Assembly (NCBI GenBank): GCA_027704905.1
Contig: CM051001.1
Location: 25,063,228 to 25,127,227 of the forward strand
Source: Muraenolepis orangiensis
Taxonomy: Eukaryota > Chordata > Actinopteri > Gadiformes > Muraenolepididae
Direction: 5' to 3'
DNA: 64,000 nt
Shown in pieces: positions 14,276 through 27,202 of the stretch. Below the pieces are notes generated by a model that was not told the origin of the DNA, searched no databases, and saw nothing but the letters and a program-made list of their open reading frames with translations. How positions within the stretch are numbered: position 1 is the stretch's first letter; each line of letters begins with the position of its first letter. A program made the translations under genes and the position numbers.

Positions 14276-14743
14276 AGTCGGGCTGTATATATACCCGTCG
14301 GGGTCCAGTCGTAGCTCAAATCGTGATCACCCTCAATCATGATCGTGAAAGACATCGAAACCACAATCGTATCCTAGCGTAACAGAGCGCATTGGATCGT
14401 GATGAACGTATTGGAACGTATCTGCACGTACCAGATTGTCCCAATTCGGGGAATCCGATCGTGTTGATCGTGTCAGAACGAGACCCAATCGTGGACTCGA
14501 TCAAAACAATCCTATCGGAACGTATGTGATTGTATCTGAACGGGAGATCAGACCGTGACAGAACGTGACACCTGAAATTGACAAATCGTGACCAGATCGC
14601 ATCCGAGCGCAAAAAAATCGTATCAGAACGTATCGACTTCCATCACCTCGTATCCAAACCTGAAATTTCAGAGAAATTCCATGATCAGCTACGAATGGCC
14701 AATCGTGGCGTTCGTAACGGATCGCACGACTGTGGGAACCTAC

Positions 14744-15191
14744 CAGTGGTGAAGCGTCAGGGCCTTCAAGGTATTCAGAGAAGACCCTGGAACTCTCAGA
14801 TGAAACAACAAAAATTCAGCAGGGGTTCCCAAAGTGGGGGTCGCGGGACCCCGTGGGGGGGGTCGCAAGATGATTTCAGAATCCTCTTGATGTGATCCAT
14901 GAGGTTTTTTAATTTTTTATTATTATTATTTTTATTTTTTTTATCATTTGTATTATTATTATTGTTAATAATAACGTGAGTGACAAATAAAGGAATTCTG
15001 ATTCCCACAGATTCACGACAGTATCATCATAAAAAAAAAGCCACACACAATGTTCGTGACCACCCCGTCGGGCGGTGATAGTGGGGGGGTCGCCAGTCTC
15101 CAGCACTGTTATTTTGGGGGTCGCGGGTTGAAAAGTTTAGGATCCCCTGGTCTACACAAGGTCTAGTTGTGATAGACACGCTTCGCCACTG
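14744..15191 (+). mobile_element. Collapsed copy 3 of the TTF-finger hAT family
   Basis: Begins CAGTGGTGAAGCGTCAGGGC at 14744 and ends CACGCTTCGCCACTG at 15191. It is flanked by a perfect 8-bp duplication GAACCTAC (14736-14743 and 15192-15199). Only about 75 bp of the left end and 42 bp of the right end remain, with the nested MITE at 14820-15149 between them. The same ends bound the full copies at 37333-38937 and 39889-41827. Confidence 0.9.
14820..15149 (+). mobile_element. Nested hAT-type MITE, copy 2
   Basis: Ends CAGGGGTTCCCAAA and its imperfect inverse GTTTAGGATCCCCTG, with G-rich subterminal sequence (GGGGGTCGCGGG). Closely related to the copy at 41383-41785. The right flank GTCTACAC matches that copy's insertion site; the left flank does not, because host sequence on that side has been deleted. 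Confidence 0.85.
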
Positions 15192-15199
15192 GAACCTAC

Positions 15200-17525
15200 C
15201 ATAACCGAGGGACCGAGAAGGTAAAAAGTACAGAATATAACAGCAGCGAGAGGCCGAGACCATCCACTCAGCCGTGTCTGAGCGATGGACCCTTCAGCGG
15301 ATCTGATGGAAAGAAGGCAAAGGCCTTCTCTCCTCAAATAATATATCTAAGGAAATGTGTGCGATGTGGTTGCCACTCTTGAGGGCACTTCTGAATGAGG
15401 AAGGATGGGGAAGGTAGCTTTGACCAGAGCCCCTTGTCCCTGAATAGGGGATTCAGAAGAAGGAATTTACAGTGAGATCCAGATGCCAGTGGCAAACCTG
15501 TATCTTGTGGTAAAGGGTTATACAAGTGGCTGATGGAGAGGCCATGTCGATTATTGACATATACCTATGTATATATGAATTAATGCAAGCATATGTATAC
15601 GCTCGACTACATCATAAAAAAACATAAACTCTGCAATTTGGCCGACTAATCTGGTGTTGTTTGAATAACTCTCTCTGGCAGAGTACCCACCTACACTGCA
15701 CCCACGTGTACAAACGCACCACTTCATTGAGTCATTTAGCATGCAGGGAGCCGGGTGCAGGCATGTGAAATTGTGCGTCCCGGAGAGAATATGATCGCTA
15801 AATGGCACAAAATTCTCTTCAACACATGGCTGAACACTACCATTTATGCACAATGGTTGTCACACACAAAACAAGCAGGTGGGACTGTGCCATCGTCACC
15901 TTCGTCCCTTTCATCTTACACGCACACACATATAGATGTTTTAGTCTCACTGTAGTCCAGGTGTATTGTTCTGAAGCCAAGGCATCCCAAAATAAGATTG
16001 AAAGTCATTTTTTTTCCCTGATCTTTTTACATTTATTACATGCACACACACTCACACTTTTTAATTGGGCTGATTAAATAACAGTTTTTAACTGGGCTTA
16101 TTAAATAAAACAATCTAAATATCCCCCCAAAAAAAACCATAAAATCCAGGCATTTAGAAATTGACAAACATGGACCTCATTAAATGCACCACTGCACTCC
16201 AAACAGCCACGTTTATCCATGAAAGGATGGACAGATGGATGGCTGGACAGATACAGTTCACAGTCTGACTGCCCGAATAGCCTGTAACTTAGCCCCCAAA
16301 GTTGATTAATTAGACAGATGAAAGCCTGCACATCACACGCGATGAATAGGCTATCTTTCTTTTTTGTGGGTCCGCGTGGGTGCGTGTGTTGCATGGGAAA
16401 GGCACAGAGGTGCGGGCGAACCCACTCACACTTCATCATCGCCGGTCTCGACAAGCGCAGCTCATGTTGTAAAATCTTGGGCAAGTGACGGAGGAACGGG
16501 CAATATCACATTGATTGAAGCGTCAAAACAAATTCATAAATAAATATTGTCCGTGTACCGGGGGAGGGCACAGATCCGAGTCAGCCATGATTCATACAGC
16601 CAGCAAGCGTCCTCATTTTACTGATACATCGTGGAGTCAATACGACTCAAGGAAATAAGGAGACAGTACTGTTCTGTCAGACAGACCTACTGCAAAAATG
16701 CCTCCATTCATCACAAGCAGCCTAAACAAACCTAAAAGAACATACTGCGCACACATCTACAACTCCCCAGAGCAAAACATACACTGACAACCTGTCTTTT
16801 GAACATCAACAGCTATACACTGAGGACCACACTGCTTCAGTGCCTTCAAACATCCTGCAGCTGCAGAGAGAGCGAGGTCCCACACTAATTATTTTTCCAG
16901 AGAGAGAATAGCGCCTTGTGTGTCATGGACACAAATACCTCCATCATACAGCTTGCTGTGTTCCTATATAGTATATATGGTATATAGTCAATAATTGCTC
17001 TAACATCAATACCACGTCATGCTGCTGACGTACTTGCTGACGGGATTCAAGGGTGAAGAAAGTAAATGATTACTGTGATCTAAAATGCATTGGAAAGGAA
17101 AGCAGTTGTTAGCATGAAGGGCAAGAAGTAAGACACATAAGATGGAACATAAGAACTTCGTAAAATGTTCATTTATGAATCTCCTTTTCACAAGAGGATA
17201 TTTAGTTTGTTCCACAATGCAACCGCCTCACACCGGTGAACTGAGATGCCTTTGGCCAAAAGCCAGCTTATAGCGATGTTTCTCATGACGTCACAGCCAA
17301 AGTCAGGTGGTGTTTTTTTGAGTTCCTGTTGGCAAAAAGCGATGTGTGACCTGAAATTAACATGGGAATGAATATAAATAATAACATTTTCCACTGGGCT
17401 GGAATTCAAGTTGGGCTTGAAGAGGTCATGATATACAGCACACAAATCAATTGAAACTAACTTGGAACACAAGGTACACAAGGTACAAGGTACAGGTATG
17501 TGTCCGTTTGTAATGTAATGTCCAG

Positions 17526-17530
<5 letters not shown>
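15200..17530. other. Non-coding stretch
   Basis: No exon, RNA gene or transposon end recognised. Confidence 0.4.

Positions 17531-17610
<80 letters not shown>
17531..17610. repeat. (GT)n microsatellite
   Basis: Uninterrupted GT run after one GC. Confidence 0.97.
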
Positions 17611-17614
<4 letters not shown>

Positions 17615-17737
17615 AATGGGTTAGCATGGAGCTTTGCGGCACATTATGAGATGAATCTATCTCATTTGGGTTATACTAACGAGGCTAAATCCACACGGCT
17701 GTTGGTGATTTGATGCTCCATCACGGCTCCTCCTCAG

Positions 17738-17928
17738 AGGGGGCTTGGAGGAGCAGGGCCAAAAGCCCGGGGAGACACACCGGCAACCTGTAGCCAAGCC
17801 ATCCCAAACCTTGAAAACAAGTGGAGCTACATGTCCAGATGTTCCGGGTGGGGCTTTGGATGTTGGGACTTCAGCAGGGCAGCAGTCTGTAGTCCTATTC
17901 TCAGATGAGGGCATTGTGTATTGTTTGG
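17738..17928 (+). other. Weak candidate exon
   Basis: A frame open from an AG at 17736-17737 (preceded by CGGCTCCTCCTCAG) to a GTAAGG donor-like site at 17929. It encodes GGLEEQGQKPGETHRQP followed by 40-odd residues ending GIVYCLG. The composition is not obviously repeat-derived. No family recognised, and the pyrimidine tract is short. It may be chance. Confidence 0.15.
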
Positions 17929-19260
<1,332 letters not shown>

Positions 19261-19460
19261 TTCGGGTAGCAATCCAAGAAGAACAAAGAGTACAGCTATT
19301 CTACAAATTATATTAATATGGCTACTATTACTATGATATGCTTCAACATTCACAGTACACATTCACACACGTTTGCCATTGCGTTTGGATGTGGCTGGAG
19401 GGCAGCGCCTGCGAGCGAGTGATAGCCATGGAATCCACTGGTGGTGGGGCGTGTCAGTAC

Positions 19461-19610
19461 CTGGAGGCAGGCTGGCCCTCTTCCTCTTCTTGCCGTTCTC
19501 TGCTCCGTTCTCCAGGGGAGGAAAGCACTCAGTCACCAGCGGTGGGCTGGCGCCACCGAATTGGAGGGGCTCGTTGTTGATGGACGGGTCAAAGGTCAGA
19601 GCGTTGAGGC
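19461..19610 (-). CDS. Candidate internal coding exon, gene unknown
   Basis: On the minus strand a pyrimidine-rich tract (T/C runs at about 19652-19613) ends in GTATCAG, followed by a 150-nt segment and then a GTACTG donor at 19460-19455. Only one frame is open: it enters with two bases completing a codon and leaves with one, so the exon is symmetric (phase 1-1, 50 codons). The peptide reads LNALTFDPSINNEPLQFGG, then ASPPLVTECFPPLENGAENG, then KKRKRASLPP. The Asn/Pro/Ser-rich composition and the KKRKR cluster suggest a disordered segment with a nuclear localisation signal in a regulatory protein. I do not recognise the gene. Neighbouring exons were not found. The symmetric phase would allow alternative inclusion. 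The tract, the splice sites and the frame agree, but there is no homology evidence. Confidence 0.55.
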
Positions 19611-19652
19611 CTGATACAAACAGAAGGGAAGAAGAAAGAAAGAAAGAAAAAA

Positions 19653-22600
19653 ACCCGACCCATTAGTGGTTTGTGATCCAACCACCAACTTTTGTCTAAT
19701 TCCGTACACAACCTTTTGAGTGATCAGGCTAACAGACAAACAAACAAACAAACAAACAAACAAACCGGGGTGACAGCATAACCTCCGGTCCATCGTCGAT
19801 GGCGGAGGTAAAAATACATAAAAATGACACAAAGAATTAATTAATTATCTTGACACGGTAATGAGAATGCATAGCCTACTTAAATGAAGAAGTCTGAACA
19901 AGTTAGAAGAAATACAGAAGGAGAACGTGAACGTTGGAAAACAAAAAGCAGAAGAGTGACTGGAGACTGCCAATCGTCCATATTCTGCCACAAATTTGTA
20001 GCGTTAAACTGAGCCTCACGGCCAGCGTTTGCCTCGTCTCTCACCGTGTCTCCATGGACTTTTGCATAGCCTGTGCAAACTACAATTGCGAGCAGACTTT
20101 TTCTGTCTTCGGCCAGATCCAAAGAACTCTCCGTTGCCGACAAACCTCTCAAGGTTGGAAAATAAACAGTGGAGGTTCGTATTCGACAGCAACAACTGCA
20201 ATGCTATCCTTGAAATGAGTAACCACCAACACAATGTTAAGGCAGGACGGTACAAGAGAGGTGGAGGGGTGGAGATTAAATTAATGTGTAATCATATAAA
20301 TACATATTCAGGTATGGGTAGTTATGATCAAGTGGTTTCATTTGATATATATTTCTGGACAAATAGGCTGCAGCTGATATAAAGACTCACTAGAGACTGG
20401 ATTACACCTGGAAGCACAAAGACTAGCACTAGCAACTGGGTAAACAGCAGGGTTAAGGGGCAGACACATGACTAAAGGACACATCTCAGGCCGACAGTAT
20501 CCTTCACACAATACCAGATTCCATTTCTCCAATGCATCAATGGGGACAATGCGCTTCTCTGATCACTCACGCTATGACAGACTCAAACACTGCGATAATT
20601 AAAAACAACATAATTTGGATATTATACTTGGATCTCAGGAAATAATAAACACATTTTGTTGTGATTCATATAAAAAAAATATGAAATGCGCTCGGTTCTT
20701 AACCTCAGACCAAAAAGAGACTTTGTGTGGTTGGCCAGACAGACATAATTCACAAAAAATGCATGCTACTTGTTGTGTGCCTGGGTGTGTTGTCTTCGAG
20801 AAATATTAGATCTGAGGCCCCCTGGTTTATTCATAGCCTTCCACAAGTCCTATCAAGACAAGTCATCCTTATCCAAGATGTCTTATTTTCATTTCAATAC
20901 AATGTGTTTATTTTAGGGATTTCATTGTATTTACTTGCAATCCAAATCCAAAACCCAGTAAGCCGCCAGACTGTAATGTATTTATATATATTATATATAT
21001 AGAGATCCTTTTGGTACCAAAGTCTACCCAGTCACTACATTTATTCATGATAATAATAATAAAACAGGTAACCAGAAAAATTGCATAAATAATCTTATTT
21101 CTATGAAAACCACATCGACATTTCCATGAAAATCAGATATTTACCCATTCAGCCCATATCATCAGGGGTGAATCATGTGTAGAAATAGACTAGATAAACA
21201 ATATCTCAAAACAGAGGACACTTGTGGCAGAGCACTGGCATAGGCCCTTCCTGAACCCAGAGGCAGACCCTCATCTTGGGAAATAAAGGCTGAACATTAC
21301 CCCTGTGATGTGGCCGATTCAGATTGGATACGTTTAGACAGCAAGTTTTTCTGCCAAGTCAGTCTCAGTAGATGTCAGGTTACATTTACACACAGGCACA
21401 CTTTCTTTGGGATTACGTTGGATCACTTTCTTTTAATGTGACAACAATTTAACCCACATTTTTTTTGCATATATTCCCCAGTGCTCAGGGACTTATGCAA
21501 ATGTATTACATGGTGACACAACCAAGAAGCGGAAGTAAAGGCGGTGTGTTCTCAGGAGAGATGAACCCCCTTTGTCGCAGACCTTGAGGTATGCAACTTT
21601 AACATGCACAAACATGCTATATAACAGACCCCCCCCAAAATGTCCCCAAGCAAAATATATAAAGACAATAAGAAGGGCTGCTGATGGGCCACACGTAACA
21701 AATGCCCAGCTATTTAAAACAGTCGTCAGTACCCTCCCTTCTGGTGCACTAAGCCTTCCATTTAGTTCAGTGCCCACGTTTTGTTATCCCCCCCTTGCAT
21801 GACTGTTTGTGTTTATGTGCACCACGTCATGGAGTGAGTCAGAGTCAACGGTGTCTCACTGCCCTCCTATCTGCTCCTGGTGTGTCTTTGGCCTGACTCA
21901 CGACTGGGTTGCAAGCGCAACAGCTGGTGACAGGTTGAGGGGGCGAGGGGGAGGAGGAATGTCAGTGGGTGTCAATCACCCAGGGTAAGGGAGAGAATAA
22001 GCACCAGGAGGCCTGGTGGAAGCAGGGGCCCTCCCCACAGGAAGACGGGGAGGGTAAACAGAGAACAGGAAAAAACACTGAACTAAGACACATTAGGCTA
22101 AAGAGCTGCAACGCAGAGTGGATGGCGTGCTGTTAAGGAAATAGGCATGCGCTTATATGCTATCCTGGGATGCATAAACAAGACGCCCCATTAATGGCAG
22201 AGTGAGGCAGGAAGCGATGGGACTATCAGCAAAAGTCTAATCAGATTCGGTGGGTAATTGAATTGCTATCGAGCTGCACTGGACACAAAAGGCCCCGAAT
22301 CAATGAATCAAAAGTGTGCTACGTATTGGAGAACGCTTGGCTTATGTGTGTTGAATATAAATACATATATATATGATGCCAAACACAACCGGTAACAAAC
22401 ACGCCAAGTCAATAAAATACGTAACTAGCATAGTGAGGCTTGCAGCAGAAAGACAATGCAAACAAGTTGATTAATGGCGTCATCAACCACTTCTGAGCTC
22501 TGACAATAAATAGAGACGCCGCTCCTGTAAATAAACGCATGTCAATTTTGTCCAAGATATGAAGACCAATGTTCAATGCATGTCCATGAGGTGCTCATAC

Positions 22601-24123
22601 AAACGTTTCCGGTGATGATCTAACGATTCTGAACAATTCATTTTTAGCAGTGGTGTGTTGCCATTCATATATTAATTCTATGAGTGCATAAATACCCTAT
22701 TGAATGTTGCATTAATACAGTCAATTTTTCTGTCCATTAACAGCATTTCCTATCTATCTGTCTATATATATATATATATATATATTCTGTATAAACGGCA
22801 TGCATGTGTGGGTGCTGTGACTTATTCAAAGTCAAAAGGGAAGGTTACAGTCTACCTTGAGACGCCACAAAATGGATCAGGCAGCACTTTGTTCATCGTG
22901 CAGGCAGACAGATCTAATAATAATACAGGTGGGTCTGTCGTCCTTTTTGGTTTTAATTGCGTTTCTATAAAAGTGTGTTGTCACATTAGATGAATTGATA
23001 TGCTCCCCATGGCAGAAGTGATTAAAGGGAAGAAGTAGGGAGTAGATAAGTAGATAAGTGTCTTGCTAAAGAAAATGGGAACCAACCACTGTAATTAAAC
23101 ACTGACGTTACAGATTGTTTTAAGTGCCCTTGTTGAGAGCAGTATGAGAGCATGGATCTCACCTTTGTTTTTACATTGAAAGAGGAAACATTTCCCCTTG
23201 TGATACTTACAGTCATTCAACTTTTATAACATCACAATGACAAATTACATTGTTTCGAATTATACTGCATTCATAATGAGGTTAATAATGTAGGAGGTGC
23301 AAAAGTGTTTTTACACATTGTGGAATATTTTATGGTTGTACTAAATACAGAAGGGTGTTACAATTAGTTTGCCAGTATGCTTCTGTTCGTAGCAAGTCAC
23401 CTCTCCTCCAACCAATCCACTTAATAAAAAACAACTTATGGTATATAGATTCAAGATACTTAATTTGCCATGTGTAACAATACAATGGAAGTACAAAGTA
23501 CAAAGTACAATGTAATGCTTACTCCCCATTTACTCCTGCAGTATGAATCATTTACAACAATGACAGTGGTAAACGCAAAACCTCCCCATATGCAAAAATA
23601 AAACAAAAAGTGATAAATAAAAATAATAAAAATAAAGAACATACAGAAATGTCTAAGTATGTACATACTTCTGCAGCTGGTGCAAAAGGCATTCTTAAAG
23701 TAGTGCAGCACCTATTTGGTGGTTCCTCGTTATTCATTAAATATATTATATAAATGAATATTCATTGTTAACATTCACTGCACACACTGTGTATGATCGA
23801 ATTGACCAAAAAGAAAATAAGCAAATGTGTAGAAGAATCCTCGATCAACAACAACTAATGCCTCTAGTCCTCAAATGTAAGCCCAGATGTCTGCTAGCAG
23901 AACAACTTTTTTTAAATCGCAGAAAAGGGAACATTTTACCAATTTTAATGTGAAACTGTTAGTTGCATATTCATATTACCACTGCATCTGGCTAACAGTC
24001 AAAACCCACATCAGAATGTGTATGCAAGTGACTCCACAAATGCATACATATTCATATTAAAACCACAGGGAGCTATTTACATTTCAGAGGTTGTGATCTG
24101 GCAAGTTGGTCCTCTTTGAGGAA
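19653..24123. other. Non-coding stretch
   Basis: Holds a (CAAA)n run at about 19735-19765, a (TA)n run at about 22763-22785 and otherwise nothing I can name. Possibly intronic if the exon at 19461-19610 is real. Confidence 0.4.
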
Positions 24124-24386
24124 TAATGGTGCCCTCACACCATAGCGTATGCTGAAACCTATGAGTTGCGTGTAAACAATATTTGTATATGCACCAAACG
24201 CAACCAAAAGCAACAATTTTGACAATTTGTAACCTATTCAACCTATGGGTTGCATGTGAGTTGTGTGTGGGTTGCGTGTGGGTTGCGTGTGAGTTGCGTG
24301 TGGGTTGCGTTCAAATCTTACAAGTTGCGTTTGACCTGCGTGCTAGTTGCGTGGTATTTGCGAATATCGGTCACGTGATAAAAATG

Positions 24387-24394
24387 TATAAAAG
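24387..24394 (+). promoter_or_regulatory. TATA box inside the Harbinger-like element
   Basis: TATAAAAG, 16 bp after a palindromic TCACGTGA and about 50 bp before the ATG at 24443. The corresponding stretch in the sister copy reads CTTTTATAGG (about 10423-10432, minus strand), so the site is slightly altered there. Confidence 0.5.
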
Positions 24395-24442
24395 CGGAGC
24401 CGATTCAGTGATTCCTTCTGATTTGGTCATCGAGGAGTCAAC

Positions 24443-24523
24443 ATGGGGAAAGCTACCAAGAAATCAGATAAAAGTGACCCCAAAACCTGGCCAGATACCT
24501 CAAATTTGGACCTGCGTTCATAA
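24443..24523 (+). pseudogene. 26-codon remnant of an element-encoded protein start
   Basis: ATG GGG AAA at 24443 opens MGKATKKSDKSDPKTWPD, then TSNLDLRS and a TAA at 24521. The same peptide, with one substitution (T to I), is encoded on the minus strand of the sister element at about 10040-9960. The Lys-rich start resembles the basic N-tail of the MADF-like exon at 14007. I infer that both elements are deletion derivatives that kept the promoter and first codons of the autonomous element's accessory gene. No domain is complete, so this cannot be functional by itself. Confidence 0.45.
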
Positions 24524-24832
24524 CTTATGAGTTGCGTACCTGTTGCGATCGTGTTGCGAGCGTACCTGTTGCGATCGTGTTGCGTGCGTAGCGTACCTGT
24601 TGCGTCCCTGTTGCGTATAAATAGATCGCAGGCTTTCGCAGAGAATTATTAAACATGTTCAAAATTTCCGAACTTACTCTGTGTGTGTCTGCGATCACCT
24701 GCGTGCTTGTTGCGTACTTCAAACCTATAAAACCTATTAGTTGTGTGTGAGTTGCGCTCGGAACTTATGACCACTATTTTTAATTCACAACCATACGCAG
24801 CTGGTGATCGCTATGGTGTGAGGGCACCATAA

Positions 24833-27157
24833 ATGCTGTTCGATGAAAACATTTACTCACATAATCTAGCAGGAGAGAGAAGGAAGTCCCAATAATGTTG
24901 TTCAATTAGAAATTAGAAAACCAAGGGGGTTTTATTCAGGGGAGTTATTCATTTGGTGCTCTCATGTGTCATACCCCAGGTTGACTGGACCAACAGCAGA
25001 AACATTGGTGAAAACAAGACTTGATGAACTGCATTGGCGAGTATAAGTTTAGTCAAGAGTTTATTTGTGGACAAAATAAACCCTTTGTGACCTCTAGGGC
25101 ACATGAGGTCAGCTGCTTCCTGTCCAGAGAACAGTTGTTTGTAACCAAATGCTGAGGAAACAAGGGACAAGGGAGGGAAGGAGCATGTTTAGCTTCATCT
25201 TTGATGTCAAAAATCACATTCTAATGTCACTTGGAAGCATAGTGACTTTCGACCACTCAACAAATGTATTACTAGAGGGCCCTCAGCAGAATGCATGCCT
25301 CCGCCACACCACAAAAGTCCCCTTTGCGCTTGGATCCGCCCCCCGTTTTTAACCACCAGTTTGTTTTCCAATTCCAAATCTCTTGCTTCCGTACTCTGCA
25401 CAAATGTCTCAAAAACGGATTAATTTAAGGTAACCCCCCCCCCTCCTCCCCTCTCCCACCACAAAGGAAATTGACGCTGAGAATTGAAGCTCAGCATTTT
25501 TTTTTCCCTAATTTGGATGGGGCCCTCAGACGTGCCACATCCGGTGGCTGCGGGAGCTCCTTCCATTTATTATTATTGCAGCGTTTCCCAGACAAATTAA
25601 AACGTTGACAGAACGCCGTTGGACATAAAAACGCAACACAGAGGGGTTTGACTGTTGTTAAGATGGCATTCAGCACGTGTAAGTTAGGGAAAAAATTATA
25701 TTGGCTAATTACTCTGACCTTTCACCAAGACTCTGTTGTCATTGTTTTTCGGTGGGGCTTTCGATATGCACAGCACAGCGAAAGTAGGTGAAGTAGGTGA
25801 AGTGAAGGCTCGTCTGTCACCGAGCCTTCACTCTCAACATTTATTCGTAATGCTCACATGCTCGTATGATAATGTACCCAACAAATAAATCCACCAACAT
25901 GGAGAAGGTTAAGGCAGGTAGTCTAGTCAACCCTTACCAAAGAGAAATCATACAACAGATTTATGGGAGTAAAAAAATAATGACATTCTTTTGCAGCAAG
26001 AGGAAAAGTTTCAAATTGTGTCGGCATTACAATATTTCACCACAAACAGCCTTCATTATCATTAGCCAACATTTTTGCCATCTGTGACATAATACAAATG
26101 TCACAGACACCAATCAAAGTTTGTATCATAAAAAGCAAAGGTCAAATATTTTAGACTAAATGCAAGAGCTTGAGTAAAGGTTATTAAATTCTCTGCTGTT
26201 AAAAATGTATGCTGGGGGAAAAAAGGCACTTTTAAGAATTGTTTACACAGATGTTCCTGCTTTGCAAATTACACCAATTTGGCCCAGGCTAAAACCTGCA
26301 AACACAAATGGTGTCCCAAAACAGGAGCTACACAGCTTGATGTCCACTAGAGTGGGTAGGTGTTGATGTTCTTTGATAAAGGCAGCTAGCCTCCAATCCC
26401 ACTTGAAAGCTACATTCCACCGCTTCAGAGGCAAATCAACACACACAGGTTGTGTAGGTTGAACGAGTGCTCTCTCGTGCCAGAAACATGTCACATCTGT
26501 ATTATATACATCAGCAAAAAAGGAGAACTTCCTCCACCCCTTGTCATTCCTCATGCCTCAGGGGACTCAATGAATGTTCATTTATTTAAATCTCCCATTC
26601 CACTCATCTCATATGCCAATAAACGAACAAATGCTACAAATTAATCCTTGGTTTAGTGTCTTCTTTCCACTGTCAAAGGCACATATCCTTTCTGAATGGG
26701 AATCAGTATGTGTCAGTGTGTGTGTGTCAGTTGATAATGTCAGGTACTACTGTTGTTCATGCTTTTGATTTGGGACATATCGTTTTCTACAACTGATTTC
26801 TGTAGATTTGTTTATGTATATATACACACACAAGGTAAAGAGTGGATGCCTTTCATTATTATTTTGTTTGTTAGCTAAATTGCAAGCTGACAGTTAAGTT
26901 TTGTTTTGTTTTACTTATTGATTTGTTTTGGCATCACTCATCGTCCGTTTTCTTTAGTACCATTTGATACCCTCAACTGGAGTGTGTTTCTTTAATTAGG
27001 TTCTGTGGACAGACCGCCTGTCCAATAAATGCCTAGTTTTACATTGTTAATACCCTACTCCCTACCTTAGTGGGTCGTAACACTGTGCCAATGTGTATCG
27101 TCTCCCAAATGGTTGATTAATGCAACGCTACAAAGAAAAGCAGAGGGTCACATCTAC

Positions 27158-27202
<45 letters not shown>

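Larger units (their letters stand above)
13098..14740 (+). mobile_element. TIR element with ATCGTG arrays and a MADF-like gene remnant
   Basis: Ends are GGTTCCCAC (13098) and GTGGGAACC (14740), flanked on both sides by TA. Inside both ends are dense arrays of ATCGTG/GAACGTAT-type motifs (13108-13330 and 14315-14730). The centre holds a broken accessory-protein exon (14007-14275) and a foreign hAT fragment (about 13410-13912). The plan (short TIR, subterminal arrays, MADF/Myb-like accessory ORF) fits PIF/Harbinger. A TA duplication would fit the ISL2EU branch better than the usual three-base site, but two bases are weak evidence. The right end is immediately abutted by a hAT copy whose 8-bp duplication includes the terminal GAACC. 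Confidence 0.7.
24127..24829 (+). mobile_element. Harbinger-like non-autonomous element, copy 1
   Basis: Begins TGGTGCCCTCACACCATAGC at 24127 and ends with its exact reverse complement at 24829, flanked by TAA on both sides (24124-24126, 24830-24832). Left subterminal region 24158-24360 has about ten GTTGCGTG-type motifs; right region 24528-24735 has GTTGCGATC/GTTGCGTAC motifs. Between them lie a palindromic TCACGTGA (24371), a TATA box (24387) and a 26-codon ORF. A three-base TWA-type duplication is typical of PIF/Harbinger. No transposase is present, so it would need a partner to move. The sister copy is at 9667-10696 in the opposite orientation. Confidence 0.85.

Noticed and set aside
14812..14819. 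Search for the left half of an 8-bp duplication for the MITE at 14820-15149
   Set aside because: AAATTCAG does not match GTCTACAC on the right; comparison with the 41383 copy shows the left flank was deleted, so the mismatch does not argue against hAT.
26243..26554. 103-codon minus-strand ORF with Trp/Lys-rich start
   Set aside because: No recognised family, no splice or promoter context; it could be a decayed repeat but I cannot support it.
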